Assembly: GCF_014279815.1 (NCBI RefSeq)
Contig: NZ_CP047941.1
Span: 2,108,001 to 2,172,000 of the forward strand
Direction of reading: 5' to 3'
Length of the DNA stretch: 64,000 nucleotides
Source: Synechococcus sp. NOUM97013
GTDB taxonomy: Bacteria; Cyanobacteriota; Cyanobacteriia; PCC-6307; Cyanobiaceae
The position numbers and the translations under genes are program-made. Under the pieces are notes generated by a model. It was not told the DNA's origin and did no database searches. It worked only from the letters and a program-made list of their open reading frames with translations. Each line of letters opens with the position of its first letter. Positions within the stretch are counted from its first letter, which is position 1. Of the stretch, positions 36,695-45,767 are shown one piece after another.

Positions 36695-38107
36695 ATGTCC
36701 CCGGACCAACCCCAAGTCCGAGACGGAATCAGCACCAAGTCCACTGTGAAACCCACCGTGGCGTTTGCCCATCTGGGCTGCGAAAAAAATCGTGTTGACA
36801 CCGAGCACATGCTCGGCCTGCTGACGCAGGCCGGCTATGGGGTGACCAGCGATGAGAGCGACGCCAATGTGGTGGTGGTGAACACCTGCAGCTTCATCCA
36901 AGACGCCCGCGAGGAATCGGTTCGCACGCTGGTGGGCCTGGCGGAACAGGGCAAGGAACTGATCATCGCCGGCTGCCTAGCTCAGCATTTCCAGGAGGAG
37001 CTGCTCGACTCGCTACCTGAAGCTAAAGCGATCGTCGGCACCGGGGATTACCAACACATCGTGGAGGTGCTGCAGCGGGTCGAAGCTGGAGAACGGGTCA
37101 ATCGCGTGAGCCAAACCCCAACCTTCGTCGGTGACGAAAATCTGCCCCGATACCGAACGACAGGAGAAGCGGTCGCCTATCTGAAAGTGGCGGAAGGCTG
37201 CGATTACCGCTGCGCGTTCTGCATCATTCCCCACCTACGTGGCGATCAACGCTCGCGGACAATCGAGTCCATCGTGGCTGAAGCCCATCAACTGGCTGCG
37301 CAGGGGGTGCAGGAGCTGGTGCTGATCAGCCAGATCACCACCAATTACGGCCTCGATTTATATGGACGACCACGGCTGGCCGATCTGCTGCGCGCCCTGG
37401 GCGAGGTGGAGATCCCCTGGATCCGCGTGCACTACGCCTACCCAACGGGCCTCACACCCGATGTGATCGCGGCCTATCGAGACGTGCCGAACGTGCTGCC
37501 GTATCTCGATTTACCCCTGCAGCACAGCCACCCTGAGGTTCTGCGCGCCATGAATCGCCCCTGGCAGGCGGATGTGAATGAACGCCTGATGGACCAGCTG
37601 CGGGAGCAACTGCCCGATGCCGTGCTCCGGACCACGCTGATCGTGGGTTTCCCGGGTGAAACAGAAGAACAGTTCGAACATCTGGCGGGCTTCTTAGAAC
37701 GCCAGCGCTTCGACCATGTGGGGGTGTTCACCTACTCCGCCGAGGAAGGAACCGCCGCGGCCAAGCTTCCGAATCCAGTCCCGGCAGACATTGCCATCGC
37801 CCGTAAAGATCGCTTGATGTCCCTTCAGCAACCGATCTCCGCTGAAGCCAACAGCCGCTGGGTCGGACGCACCGTGGATGTGTTGATCGAACAGCACAAC
37901 CCCAGCACCGGGGCCATGATCGGTCGATGCGCCCGATTTGCACCCGAGGTGGATGGCGAAGTGCAGGTGCAACCTCGGGCTGATGGTCTTCAGGCTGCAC
38001 CGGGAACCATGGTCCCTGTGCGGATCACCGGCGCAGATATCTACGACCTGACCGGCGAGATCGTTGGCGCAACCGAAATGGTTGCTTCGGCGCGGACGAC
38101 TTCGTGA
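36695..38107 (+). CDS. rimO: Ribosomal protein uS12 methylthiotransferase RimO
   Basis: A radical-SAM enzyme that methylthiolates the conserved Asp of ribosomal protein S12. An N-terminal UPF0004 domain has cluster cysteines at Cys29 (HLGCEKN), Cys65 (NTCSF) and near 99 (AGCLAQ). The radical-SAM core has CDYRCAFC near 168-175, and a TRAM domain lies at about 400-465. The motif GCEKNRVD is more RimO-like than MiaB-like. ATG 36695 chosen; GTG 36689 is alternative. The stop overlaps the following GTG by 4 nt. Confidence 0.92.
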   Translation: MSPDQPQVRDGISTKSTVKPTVAFAHLGCEKNRVDTEHMLGLLTQAGYGVTSDESDANVVVVNTCSFIQDAREESVRTLVGLAEQGKELIIAGCLAQHFQEELLDSLPEAKAIVGTGDYQHIVEVLQRVEAGERVNRVSQTPTFVGDENLPRYRTTGEAVAYLKVAEGCDYRCAFCIIPHLRGDQRSRTIESIVAEAHQLAAQGVQELVLISQITTNYGLDLYGRPRLADLLRALGEVEIPWIRVHYAYPTGLTPDVIAAYRDVPNVLPYLDLPLQHSHPEVLRAMNRPWQADVNERLMDQLREQLPDAVLRTTLIVGFPGETEEQFEHLAGFLERQRFDHVGVFTYSAEEGTAAAKLPNPVPADIAIARKDRLMSLQQPISAEANSRWVGRTVDVLIEQHNPSTGAMIGRCARFAPEVDGEVQVQPRADGLQAAPGTMVPVRITGADIYDLTGEIVGATEMVASARTTS

Positions 38108-39330
38108 GCGGATCTGGATCGCACGATCGTCAACGCATCATCTTTTTGATCGCTTCCGGCATGAGCACCGCAGGATCCTTTGCGGGGCTCACCGCCAAGG
38201 GTTGGATCCTGATGGATCAAACGGCAGACCCGATGGTGCTGGCGCTGCATTTCGCTGCGCTGTCGCTTCCCACCATGCTGGTGAGTGGCCCAGCAGGCGT
38301 TCGCACGGATCGCGTGGGATGTGAACGCGTGCTGATACAGGCGCAATGGGCGCTGCTTGGAGCCGGCCTCCTGGCCGCTCTGGCCATCCCCATACTGGAC
38401 GGACAATCCCAGGTGCTGATGCTGTTGACCAGCACACTGCTGGCGGGCATCGCTGGTGCCTACGAACTCACGGCCAGGAACAAATACTGCGCGCTGCTGA
38501 TTGATGACGCCAGCCAGCTAGCGCCCTATCTGACGAGCTTTTCCGTGGTGTTCAACGTGGGCAAACTGGTGGGACCGCTTCTTGGCGGCTGGTTGGTCAC
38601 CCTCACGGGCCCCGCGCAGGCACTCACGTTGGATGCCGCCACCTATCTCTTGCCCATCGCCAGTGTGATCTGGCTTCTGAAACCACGGCTGGAGCTGGAG
38701 GAGCGGAGCACACCCGGCAAGACAGCGACCCTGAGCGTGGCGTGGCGGGAGTGTGGAAGCACCCTGCGCAGCGTGCTGATGTTCACAGCATTGATGTGCG
38801 TCGTGGGCTTTTTCCATCCAGGACTTGGCCCTCTGATCGCAGCGCAAGAACTGGGAACGGCCCCGATGGACCTGGCCATGTTCACCAGTGTTCTGGCCCT
38901 GGGAAGCATCGCGGGAGGGATCGTGCTGCAGCGCAACAGCCACCGCTTCTGCAGCAGACCCTCACTGACGTTGGCAGGCTTCGGACTGACCACAGCCCTG
39001 GCGCAGCTAGGCATGGCACGCGGAGGGAGCACACTTTTCGTGCTGGCCATGACGCTGCTGATCGGAGCAGGCACAGCTGGATTACTGAGCAGCAGCAATC
39101 TGATCACCCAAGTGGGTGCTCCTCAGGTCCTGCGGGGAAGAATGGCAGGACTGAGCCAGATCGCCTTTTTAGGGGGAGGTGGCTTGAGCGGCCTGATCGC
39201 GGCACAACTCAGCATCTCCCTCGGACTGGCAACAACCTTTGCCATCACGGGAGGCATCGGAGTCGTGCTGGCGCTGTGGGAGATCTGGCGTCGTGGCGGA
39301 ACGGTGCTGACCGAGATCAGATCAGCTTGA
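38104..39330 (+). CDS. Major facilitator superfamily transporter
   Basis: A 408-residue protein with about 12 hydrophobic segments, MFS_3-like. After helix 2 comes a [17 protein letters not shown] loop, a variant of the MFS A motif, and a duplicated architecture follows with a central charged loop near 200. Many relatives are annotated as multidrug or enterobactin exporters; the substrate is unknown. The GTG overlaps the rimO stop by 4 nt, implying translational coupling without an obvious functional link. Its 3' end overlaps petL on the opposite strand by 14 nt. Confidence 0.82.
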   Translation: MSGSGSHDRQRIIFLIASGMSTAGSFAGLTAKGWILMDQTADPMVLALHFAALSLPTMLVSGPAGVRTDRVGCERVLIQAQWALLGAGLLAALAIPILDGQSQVLMLLTSTLLAGIAGAYELTARNKYCALLIDDASQLAPYLTSFSVVFNVGKLVGPLLGGWLVTLTGPAQALTLDAATYLLPIASVIWLLKPRLELEERSTPGKTATLSVAWRECGSTLRSVLMFTALMCVVGFFHPGLGPLIAAQELGTAPMDLAMFTSVLALGSIAGGIVLQRNSHRFCSRPSLTLAGFGLTTALAQLGMARGGSTLFVLAMTLLIGAGTAGLLSSSNLITQVGAPQVLRGRMAGLSQIAFLGGGGLSGLIAAQLSISLGLATTFAITGGIGVVLALWEIWRRGGTVLTEIRSA

Positions 39331-39409
39331 TTCCACGCAGCACGAAGCTGATGATGGCAGCGGTGACGAGGCCGGCACCGACAAGACCCAGATAGATGAC
39401 GACGCCCAT
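39317..39409 (-). CDS. petL: Cytochrome b6-f complex subunit PetL
   Basis: A 30-residue peptide made almost entirely of one transmembrane helix: MGVVIYLGLVGAGLV, then a short stretch and a C-terminal VLRGIKLI. The N-terminal VxYIG-like start and the LRxIKLI ending fit PetL, a single-helix subunit at the periphery of the cytochrome b6-f complex. It is easily missed by gene callers because of its size. It converges on the MFS gene and overlaps its end by 14 nt. Confidence 0.65.
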   Translation of the reverse strand: MGVVIYLGLVGAGLVTAAIISFVLRGIKLI

Positions 39410-39565
39410 GGCTGTCACAAATGGCAGCAACCATTAGATCAGACACCGGAGCAAGGATTGCCAGATCCGCCTTAAGCTTCTGCACAACGAAATCAAATGG
39501 GATCGGACGGTTCTCTCAGCAGGGTCGACCGCAGACAACAGACGTTCACCTCAACGCCACTGATC

Positions 39566-41140
39566 ATGCGCACCCTGTTCATCTATCCCCTCTTCCCGAA
39601 AACCTTCTGGAGCTACGAAAAAATCCTGGAGCTGGTGAACCGCAAGGTGCTGCTGCCTCCCCTGGGACTGGTCACGGTGGCTGCACTGCTTCCCCAGGAA
39701 TGGGAGATGAAGCTGGTCGACCGCAATGTCCGTGAAGTCACCGAGGCCGAATGGGATTGGGCCGAGTTGGTGGTGATTTCCGGAATGATCGTCCAGAAGG
39801 ACGACATGCAGGTGCAGATTGCCGAAGCGAAGCGGCGTGGCTTGCCTGTGGCCGTGGGTGGCCCTTACGCCAGTTCCACCCCTGATGCACCAGAAATCGC
39901 CCAGGCCGATTTCAAAGTGCTGGACGAAGGTGAAATCACTCTGCCTCAATTCATCGAAGCCATCCAGCGGGGTGACACCAGCGGACGCTTTAGCGCCGAA
40001 GGTGACAAACCCGACGTCACAGCAACCCCCATTCCACGCTTCGATTTGTTGGAACTGGACGCCTACGACTCGATGAGCGTGCAGTTTTCACGGGGATGTC
40101 CCTTCAACTGCGAGTTCTGCGACATCATCGTTCTCTATGGACGCAAGCCGCGCACCAAGCAACCCGAACAGCTGATCGCTGAGCTGCAATACCTCTACGA
40201 CCTGGGATGGAGACGCTCCATCTTCCTGGTGGACGACAACTTCATCGGCAACAAGCGCAACGCCAAGCTGCTTCTTCCGCAGATCAAAACCTGGCAAGAA
40301 GAGCGGGGCTACCCCTTCAGCTTTGCCACCGAAGCATCCGTCGACCTTGCTGACGACGACGAAATGATGAGGATGATGCACGAAGCCCGCTTCGAGAGTG
40401 TGTTTCTTGGCATCGAAACACCCGACGAGGCCAGCCTGGAAACCTCTCGAAAAATTCAGAACACCCGCAATCCACTGGATGCGGCCGTCGATCGGATCAC
40501 CGGCAACGGCATTCGCGTGATGGCTGGATTCATCATCGGTTTCGACGGTGAAAAAGACGGGGCGGGCCGCCGCATCGTGGAGTTTGTGACACGCACCGGC
40601 ATCCCCGCCGCAATGATGGGCATGCTGCAAGCGCTGCCTAATACCGCTCTTTGGCATCGCCTTGAGAAAGAAGGGCGGCTGATCCAGGACAAGGACGCCG
40701 CCAAAGGGGTTAATCAGACCAACCTGCTGAACTTCAAGCCAACCCGACCAATCCGCGACATCGCCAACGAGTACGTCGAGGCGTTCTGTGAGCTCTATGA
40801 ACCCAATGCCTACATGGATCGGGTGTATTCCTACTACCTGAAAATGGGAGCTCCGCGTTGGAAAGGAAAGGCGTCGCTGCCCACCTGGACCGACATCCGT
40901 GCTCTATCCATTGTGGTGTGGCGGCAGGGCTTCAAACGCAGCACCCGCAGCCGCTTCTGGCGCTACATGCTGAGCATGGCCCGTCGTAACCCGGCCATGC
41001 TGGAGCAATTCCTGGTGGTGCTGGCCCACAACGAGCACTTCCTCGAGTACCGCGCAATCGTTCAGCGTGAAATCCGCGAACAGCTGGAATCGCTTCCCCC
41101 TGAAGAGCCCAGCGCATCCCGGGAATTGCAGCCGGCCTGA
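39566..41140 (+). CDS. B12-binding domain radical SAM protein (DUF4070 type)
   Basis: 524 residues. The N-terminal Rossmann-like B12-binding-type domain (about 1-140; MRTLFIYPLFPKTFW, VVISGMIVQKDDM, GGPYASSTPDAPEIAQADFKVLDEGE) is followed by a radical SAM core with RGCPFNCEFC near 178-185 and a C-terminal DUF4070-type domain (LPNTALWHRLEKEGRL). Related families include hopanoid methylases and other C-methylases or ring-forming enzymes, but the reaction here is unknown. The classical DxHxxG cobalamin-binding motif is not visible, so cobalamin use is doubtful. ATG 39566 chosen over an upstream ATG at 39497. Stands alone between petL and a DUF4346 gene. Confidence 0.85.
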   Translation: MRTLFIYPLFPKTFWSYEKILELVNRKVLLPPLGLVTVAALLPQEWEMKLVDRNVREVTEAEWDWAELVVISGMIVQKDDMQVQIAEAKRRGLPVAVGGPYASSTPDAPEIAQADFKVLDEGEITLPQFIEAIQRGDTSGRFSAEGDKPDVTATPIPRFDLLELDAYDSMSVQFSRGCPFNCEFCDIIVLYGRKPRTKQPEQLIAELQYLYDLGWRRSIFLVDDNFIGNKRNAKLLLPQIKTWQEERGYPFSFATEASVDLADDDEMMRMMHEARFESVFLGIETPDEASLETSRKIQNTRNPLDAAVDRITGNGIRVMAGFIIGFDGEKDGAGRRIVEFVTRTGIPAAMMGMLQALPNTALWHRLEKEGRLIQDKDAAKGVNQTNLLNFKPTRPIRDIANEYVEAFCELYEPNAYMDRVYSYYLKMGAPRWKGKASLPTWTDIRALSIVVWRQGFKRSTRSRFWRYMLSMARRNPAMLEQFLVVLAHNEHFLEYRAIVQREIREQLESLPPEEPSASRELQPA

Positions 41141-41148
41141 GTGCCGAT

Positions 41149-41523
41149 TCAGTCCTGCACGTAGGCGTCGCCGTTCCTCAGGCAGATCTCGGCTTTCTGT
41201 AGCTCGCGCCCGAGATACAGAGCATGGTCGAGACGACTGAGCGGATGCGGCCCGTCGCCTTCGGTGAGCGCGATCCCGAGTTCCTTGGCGGTGCGGCCGC
41301 GAAAGCGGCGGAGGGCTTCTCTTGGTCCGCCACCGCGGCAGGCCAACACTTCACCGGTCTCAGGATCGGTGGCACGACCCTTGTCGTCCACATCGTTGCT
41401 GTAGTGCTCAACCACCAGTTCAGCAGCGTCGGCATCCACCTTGATCAGGAAATAACCGCTGGGGTCGAGCGCAATGAAGCGTTGCGACAGCTGGTCGTCG
41501 AGTGATGAAGGGACGCTAGTCAT
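41149..41523 (-). CDS. DUF4346 domain protein
   Basis: A 124-residue soluble protein with the DUF4346 pattern: FIALDPSGYFLIKVDADAAELVVEHYSND, then a CRGGGPREALRRFRGRTAKELG segment and LSRLDHALYLGRELQKAE. In archaea this domain is found next to tetrahydromethanopterin/thymidylate-synthase-like proteins; in cyanobacteria it is a stand-alone protein of unknown function. Convergent with the radical SAM gene, 8 nt apart. Confidence 0.8.
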   Translation of the reverse strand: MTSVPSSLDDQLSQRFIALDPSGYFLIKVDADAAELVVEHYSNDVDDKGRATDPETGEVLACRGGGPREALRRFRGRTAKELGIALTEGDGPHPLSRLDHALYLGRELQKAEICLRNGDAYVQD

Positions 41524-41547
41524 CAGCTCACCCTACAAATCGAAGTC

Positions 41548-42726
41548 TCAAAGCCCCAATGCTGGGGGCTCTGATCGGAAGGGCAGCTCAGCGTTCATCG
41601 CCTCGATCTCCTCATGCATCAGACCATTCGCCCGAGGCAACCAGGAGCGAATCAGAGTGTCCATGCGTGGGTCATACCAGCGATGCAGGCTGGTGTGGGG
41701 TCTGGCCACAAAGCCGCGGCGGCGTTTGTGGCTGCCACCCGCCCCAGGGTCGAATTTCAGGAGCCCTTGCTGCAGAGCCCACTCAATGGGAGCGTAGTAA
41801 CAGACCTCGAAATGAAGGCAGTCAATCTCTTCATCGCTACCCCAGTAGCGCCCCCAGAGATGTTGCGCATCCTGCACGCAGAGCGACATGGCCACGGGAT
41901 CGCAGGGGTCACCGCGATGGGCACTGAACAGCACCACATGCTGAGCAAGACCAGGCTCGATTAACCGATCGAAAAAGGAAGCCTGAAGATATTTGCTGCC
42001 CCAGACTCCCCAACGCGAGCAATGCTGTTCATAGAAACCATGCATGCGTGACAGCAACGCTGGCGTGAGGGCCTCACCTGTGATGGGAGTCACGCTGAGC
42101 CCAGCCTTCTGCACTGCTTTGCGTTCCCGCTTGATGTTGCGTCGCTGATTGGCATTGAAACCCGCGAGATAATCGCTGAAATCCGCCTGGCCATCAGCGC
42201 TCCACAGGCTCTGCTGGTTGACCCAAGCCGCACAGCCGGCCGCCTCAGCGAGTGGCTTCCAGCTGGGATCCACATAGAGGAAGTTGCAGCTGAGGATCTC
42301 GTTCCGCGCAGCGAACTCATCGATCAAACGCAGCATCACGGCCGTGAGCTCCTGAGCATCCTCCTGCGGGTGAAAATGAAAGCGGTAGCCCTGGATCGGA
42401 CTGACCGGGCTCATGCCAATCAGCTTGGGGTAGTAGCGAAGCCCGAGATCGCCTGCCAGACGTGCAAATGACTGATCAAAAACAAATTCGCCGTAACTGT
42501 GACCCTTGAGATACAGAGGGGCAAACGCCACGAGCTGCTCCTCTCTCCACATCGAGAGGTGGAGAGGCTGCCAGCCCTGGTCCGGCGCCACGCTTCCAGA
42601 ATTTTCGAGAGCCGCCAGCCAGCTCCAGCGGTAGAACGGACTCACGTATTCCGCCAGCAGGTTGTCCCACTGCTGCTGCGGGATCTCGCGGATGCTGCGA
42701 TGCCAACGAGCCGTAAGCGGTGCCAT
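41548..42726 (-). CDS. FemAB-like N-acyltransferase (DUF482)
   Basis: A 392-residue soluble protein of the GNAT superfamily, family PF04339 (peptidoglycan biosynthesis/recognition). Landmarks are QQWDNLLAEYVSPFYRWSWLAALENSG at the N-terminus, LPLYLKGHSYGEFVFD-like (here FAPLYLKGHSYGEFVFDQSF), RNIKRERKAV near 199, and a C-terminal GRYWGSDEEIDCLHFEVCYYAPIEWALQ segment followed by FDPGAGGSHKRRRGF. Members resemble FemX aminoacyl transferases, but a cell-wall role is inferred only. It lies 24 nt upstream of the DUF4346 gene on the same strand. Confidence 0.85.
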   Translation of the reverse strand: MAPLTARWHRSIREIPQQQWDNLLAEYVSPFYRWSWLAALENSGSVAPDQGWQPLHLSMWREEQLVAFAPLYLKGHSYGEFVFDQSFARLAGDLGLRYYPKLIGMSPVSPIQGYRFHFHPQEDAQELTAVMLRLIDEFAARNEILSCNFLYVDPSWKPLAEAAGCAAWVNQQSLWSADGQADFSDYLAGFNANQRRNIKRERKAVQKAGLSVTPITGEALTPALLSRMHGFYEQHCSRWGVWGSKYLQASFFDRLIEPGLAQHVVLFSAHRGDPCDPVAMSLCVQDAQHLWGRYWGSDEEIDCLHFEVCYYAPIEWALQQGLLKFDPGAGGSHKRRRGFVARPHTSLHRWYDPRMDTLIRSWLPRANGLMHEEIEAMNAELPFRSEPPALGL

Positions 42727-42823
42727 CCGGGGCCAGGGTCAACGACTCAGGCACGACCCTAACCAGCGAGATTGAAACGGGCGATGCTGGAACATGCATG
42801 GAACGGGCATGGAACGGGCAACG

Positions 42824-43300
42824 ATGAAACAGACCGTGGATGTCGTCTTCAACCGTCGCCCCCTGCCTCCGCTTGAACGTCTTCCCCTCGTGCTACTCGC
42901 AGTGCTTTGGGCCCTCGACAGCGCCAACCTGCGCACCAGGGCAGGAGTGCTGAAACCGGTGCTGCAGCTCCTGCAGCCCAGCGTCGAAAACCGCTTGGCG
43001 GATCAATGCAGAAGCCTGGCAGCGCAAGCGGTCGACAGGAAATGGAGTTCTGAAACATTGGTGCTCCAGGCCGTGGAACAGCCCTGCCGGTCCCTGGCCC
43101 GGCCCGTCAGTGAGTGTCTGATCAACGAGACCAGCCGCAGCGGCCGAGAGTGGGGCGTGATGACGGAGCTGCTCCGAGGACAGATCGGAGACGATTCTGA
43201 CGTGGTCATCAAGCGCTGCCTGGCCACATTGTTTGGACTGCCTTCATCCAATCTGGAGACAATCCCAGTTCAGGGACTCGTGGACCGATTGCGGCCGTAG
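42824..43300 (+). CDS. Conserved hypothetical protein
   Basis: A 158-residue helical protein, no signal peptide. Features are LERLPLVLLAVLWALDSANLRTRAGVL at about 17-43, several Arg-rich helices and CLATLFGLPSSNLETIPVQGLVDRLRP at the end. No family recognised. Three in-frame ATGs occur (42794, 42809, 42824); the upstream two arise from a tandem repeat of CATGGAACGGG, and I prefer the last. Its 3' end overlaps the RibD_C gene by 31 nt in convergent orientation. Confidence 0.55.
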   Translation: MKQTVDVVFNRRPLPPLERLPLVLLAVLWALDSANLRTRAGVLKPVLQLLQPSVENRLADQCRSLAAQAVDRKWSSETLVLQAVEQPCRSLARPVSECLINETSRSGREWGVMTELLRGQIGDDSDVVIKRCLATLFGLPSSNLETIPVQGLVDRLRP

Positions 43301-43944
43301 CGCACCAACACTTCGTGTCCTCCCAGATCACGGAGTTCACGCAGATGCCAAGCGCTTGGTTCCAGCAATGAGTCGGGCAGCGGAGAGCCGTTGACTGGCA
43401 ACCAGCTGAAGGGCCCACCGAGCACACGGGGACAAAGGGTCAACTGCAGCTCATCGACGACATCCTGCGCCAAGAGGGAATGACATAGCTGCGACCCTCC
43501 CAGCAGCAGGAGCCGGGTCCAGCCTTGAGCGCTCAAACCGTTCAAGGTGTCCTGCCAAGAGGCGGTCAGGCGATGGCCCGCCTGAAAACCAGGCGCGACC
43601 AGACCCATGGGGGTGAGCAGGTGACGTTCAAAGGGTTGCTGAAAGAACGGCCACTCCAGAGGGAACTCTCCCGAACGGCTGACCACCACAGCCGCCGGCT
43701 GAGGACAACGGGCCGCTGTGGTGCGTTGCTGCAGCAGATCATCCGAACGGATCAAACAACTGCAGCGATGGGCGCGCAAGGTACCGGCACCGACCAAGAC
43801 CGCATCGCTCCATGCCAAGGCCTCTTCCAGAACACGCCGATCGCCGGACCCACCAAGTTGGGCAGCGCCACCGGACGGTGGAGCCAGGCGCCCATCAAGA
43901 CTGATCGCCAGCACGAGGCGGACGGTGATGGGCTCAGCAGACAA
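43270..43944 (-). CDS. RibD C-terminal-like pyrimidine/pterin reductase
   Basis: 224 residues with the RibD_C (dihydrofolate-reductase-like) fold: VRLVLAISLDGRLAPPSGGAAQLGG at the N-terminus, AWSDAVLVGAGTLRAH near 45-60, a WTRLLLLGGSQLCHSLLAQDVVDELQLTLCPRVLGG segment near 143-178. There is no deaminase domain, so it is a stand-alone reductase likely using NADPH. It starts 8 nt after the stop of the tandem PTPS gene, which suggests a pterin rather than riboflavin substrate; this is inference. Confidence 0.8.
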   Translation of the reverse strand: MSAEPITVRLVLAISLDGRLAPPSGGAAQLGGSGDRRVLEEALAWSDAVLVGAGTLRAHRCSCLIRSDDLLQQRTTAARCPQPAAVVVSRSGEFPLEWPFFQQPFERHLLTPMGLVAPGFQAGHRLTASWQDTLNGLSAQGWTRLLLLGGSQLCHSLLAQDVVDELQLTLCPRVLGGPFSWLPVNGSPLPDSLLEPSAWHLRELRDLGGHEVLVRYGRNRSTSP

Positions 43945-43952
43945 AGCCTGGG

Positions 43953-44873
43953 TCAGACCGGGGCCATCGCTTCAAGAGACGCAGGCGTCATCTCCAGCTG
44001 CGGTGTTTCGGCATACACCTCTGCCGCGTTGTTGGGACTCTCCTGCAGACGAATCTTGTGCAGATGTGCGCCGATGGCCTTGATGGGGGCCGAAAGGCGA
44101 TCCGCAATGTGGAGAGCAATGTTCTCAGCAGTGGGGACGCAATCCTCAAAGAAAGGAACATCCTTGTTGAGGAAGGTGTGATCGAAGGGCTCAACCACAA
44201 GATCGTCGACCAGACGCTGCAGCGCTGAGAGATCGCAGACCATCCCGGTGCGTGGGTCAATGGTGCCGCGGACTGTCACATCCACCAGATAGTTGTGGCC
44301 ATGACCATGCGGCCGAGCACATTTGCCGTAGATGCGTTCATTGTCTTCCTGGCTCAACTCAGGGCGGGCCAAGCGGTGCGCAGCAGCAAAATGGGTGCGG
44401 ATGGTGAGAAAGGCGTCCATGGGATGTCCGAGATAGTCGGCCCAGAGGCCCGGTTGTTCGTAAAGGCGTAAGGCTGTGATCGGCAGATGCGGACTCAACC
44501 GCTTCCAGATCTGGCGGACGAGTGCTTCCGTGGTAGGGAGGCATCCATCAGGGCGGGACACGTCGAACTCAGGCCATGCCTCGTTCAGAAAACGGAAGTC
44601 CAGCTGTCCAGTGACCTCACTGCGGATGGCGTGCTTGACCTCGGAGAGGTTGAGCACCATGCCGTCTTCATCCAGACCTCCGGCCATGGACACGATCAAT
44701 TCATAGTTATGACCATGTCCTGGTGCCAGAGCACAGGGGCCAAACTGAGCGGCATTGTCGTCAGCGGAGAGTTCCGGCAGCCAATAACGGTGGCTGGCAC
44801 TGAAGCAAGCCCGACGTGTGATGACACAACCGCGTCCACGGCCATGCCGTGCAGTCGACTTCGTTTCAGTCAT
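43953..44873 (-). CDS. Tandem 6-pyruvoyl-tetrahydropterin synthase-like protein
   Basis: 306 residues composed of two PTPS/QueD domains, at about 18-145 and 153-285. Each has zinc-site histidines: SASHRYW and CALAPGHGHNYE in the first, AAAHRLA and CARPHGHGHNYL in the second. The C-x5-HGHNY spacing in both is that of animal-type PTPS, while QueD enzymes usually have C-x3-HGH. Both domains keep the candidate catalytic cysteine and the C-terminal glutamate (RLYEQPG, HKIRLQE). It could make pyruvoyl- or carboxy-tetrahydropterin for cyanopterin-like glycosides or for queuosine. Forms an operon with the RibD_C reductase. Confidence 0.85.
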   Translation of the reverse strand: MTETKSTARHGRGRGCVITRRACFSASHRYWLPELSADDNAAQFGPCALAPGHGHNYELIVSMAGGLDEDGMVLNLSEVKHAIRSEVTGQLDFRFLNEAWPEFDVSRPDGCLPTTEALVRQIWKRLSPHLPITALRLYEQPGLWADYLGHPMDAFLTIRTHFAAAHRLARPELSQEDNERIYGKCARPHGHGHNYLVDVTVRGTIDPRTGMVCDLSALQRLVDDLVVEPFDHTFLNKDVPFFEDCVPTAENIALHIADRLSAPIKAIGAHLHKIRLQESPNNAAEVYAETPQLEMTPASLEAMAPV

Positions 44874-44924
44874 GTGACGGTTCGGCCAGAAGGCATCCTA
44901 ATGAGCTAACGGCAAATTCGAGTC

Positions 44925-45500
44925 ATGGCCGAGACCACTCCAACCCTGCGACAACGCCTGGGCGGAAGAAGCCTGTATCTCGTGGGAATGATGGGAAGCG
45001 GCAAAAGCAGCACAGGCAGGCCACTCGCCGAAAAGCTGGGGTATGGCTTTGTGGACTCCGATTCGGTCATTGAACAGCTGGCGGGCTGCACCATTCCTGA
45101 GATCTTTCAGCGGGATGGTGAAGCGGGGTTTCGGGCACTGGAAACCCAGGTTCTGAGCGCCATCAGCGAACGTCACTCACTGGTGGTGGCAACAGGAGGC
45201 GGCGTGGTCACCCGCTCCGAAAACTGGGGAGTGATGCATCAAGGCATCGTGATCTGGCTTGATGTGGAACGCGAGCAGCTGCTGAAGCGGCTTGAAGCTG
45301 ACAGCACCCCACGCCCCCTGCTTCAAGAGGCGGATCCCGCTCAGGCTCTCGACAGGATTCTCAACGCACGGCGTCCGCAGTACAGCGAAGCCGATCTGAC
45401 GGTGGTGATTGAGGAGGAGACACCGGATGTGGTCGCTGATGGCATCCTGCAGCTGCTGCCAAACCTGATCCAGGACCCGCCCAAACAGCGTCCGGAATGA
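44925..45500 (+). CDS. aroK: Shikimate kinase
   Basis: A 191-residue P-loop kinase phosphorylating shikimate in aromatic amino-acid synthesis. Walker [10 protein letters not shown] is at 21-29, the shikimate-binding DSD motif follows at about 44-46 ([11 protein letters not shown]), then FRALE near 66, and TGGGVVTR near 88 and RPLL in the lid region. Divergent from the PTPS gene with 51 nt between. Short C-terminal extension relative to E. coli AroK. Confidence 0.94.
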   Translation: MAETTPTLRQRLGGRSLYLVGMMGSGKSSTGRPLAEKLGYGFVDSDSVIEQLAGCTIPEIFQRDGEAGFRALETQVLSAISERHSLVVATGGGVVTRSENWGVMHQGIVIWLDVEREQLLKRLEADSTPRPLLQEADPAQALDRILNARRPQYSEADLTVVIEEETPDVVADGILQLLPNLIQDPPKQRPE

Positions 45501-45503
45501 AGC

Positions 45504-45767
45504 TCAGGCGGTTGGTGGTTCCAGTCGGACCGCGTACCACTGCAGAGAGAAGCCTGGTGACATCTCCAGTTCGCAGGCCGTGTCGAGAAGACGGGAGGCC
45601 GCCTGTTCCGGGCTCGCGCAACCCTTCAAATCCGCCGGCCATGGGTCCAGCCCGCGCAAACGTTGTGCCAGCCATGCCAGGGTGTCGCCTGCGCTGAGCA
45701 GCTGTTCCGGTTCTCCGGGCACCAGCACCACGTAGTGATCAAGCGATCGGATCAGAGGATCAGACAT
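45504..45767 (-). CDS. CRR7-family protein (chlororespiratory reduction 7 homologue)
   Basis: An 87-residue soluble protein: LIRSLDHYVVLVPGEPEQLLSAGDTLAWLAQRL, then an internal acidic part, and C-terminal LLDTACELEMSPGFSLQWYAVRLE. The YVVLxPxxPEQxLS start and LQWYxVRLE end match CRR7, a factor for assembly of the chloroplast/cyanobacterial NDH-1 complex. Role here is by homology only. Its ATG overlaps the ATG of the gene on the other strand, at a shared CATG. It converges with aroK, 3 nt apart. Confidence 0.72.
   Translation of the reverse strand: MSDPLIRSLDHYVVLVPGEPEQLLSAGDTLAWLAQRLRGLDPWPADLKGCASPEQAASRLLDTACELEMSPGFSLQWYAVRLEPPTA

Noticed and set aside
42793-42815. Tandem CATGGAACGGG repeat at a gene start
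   Set aside because: Only two copies; it creates extra start codons but looks like a local duplication, not a regulatory element.
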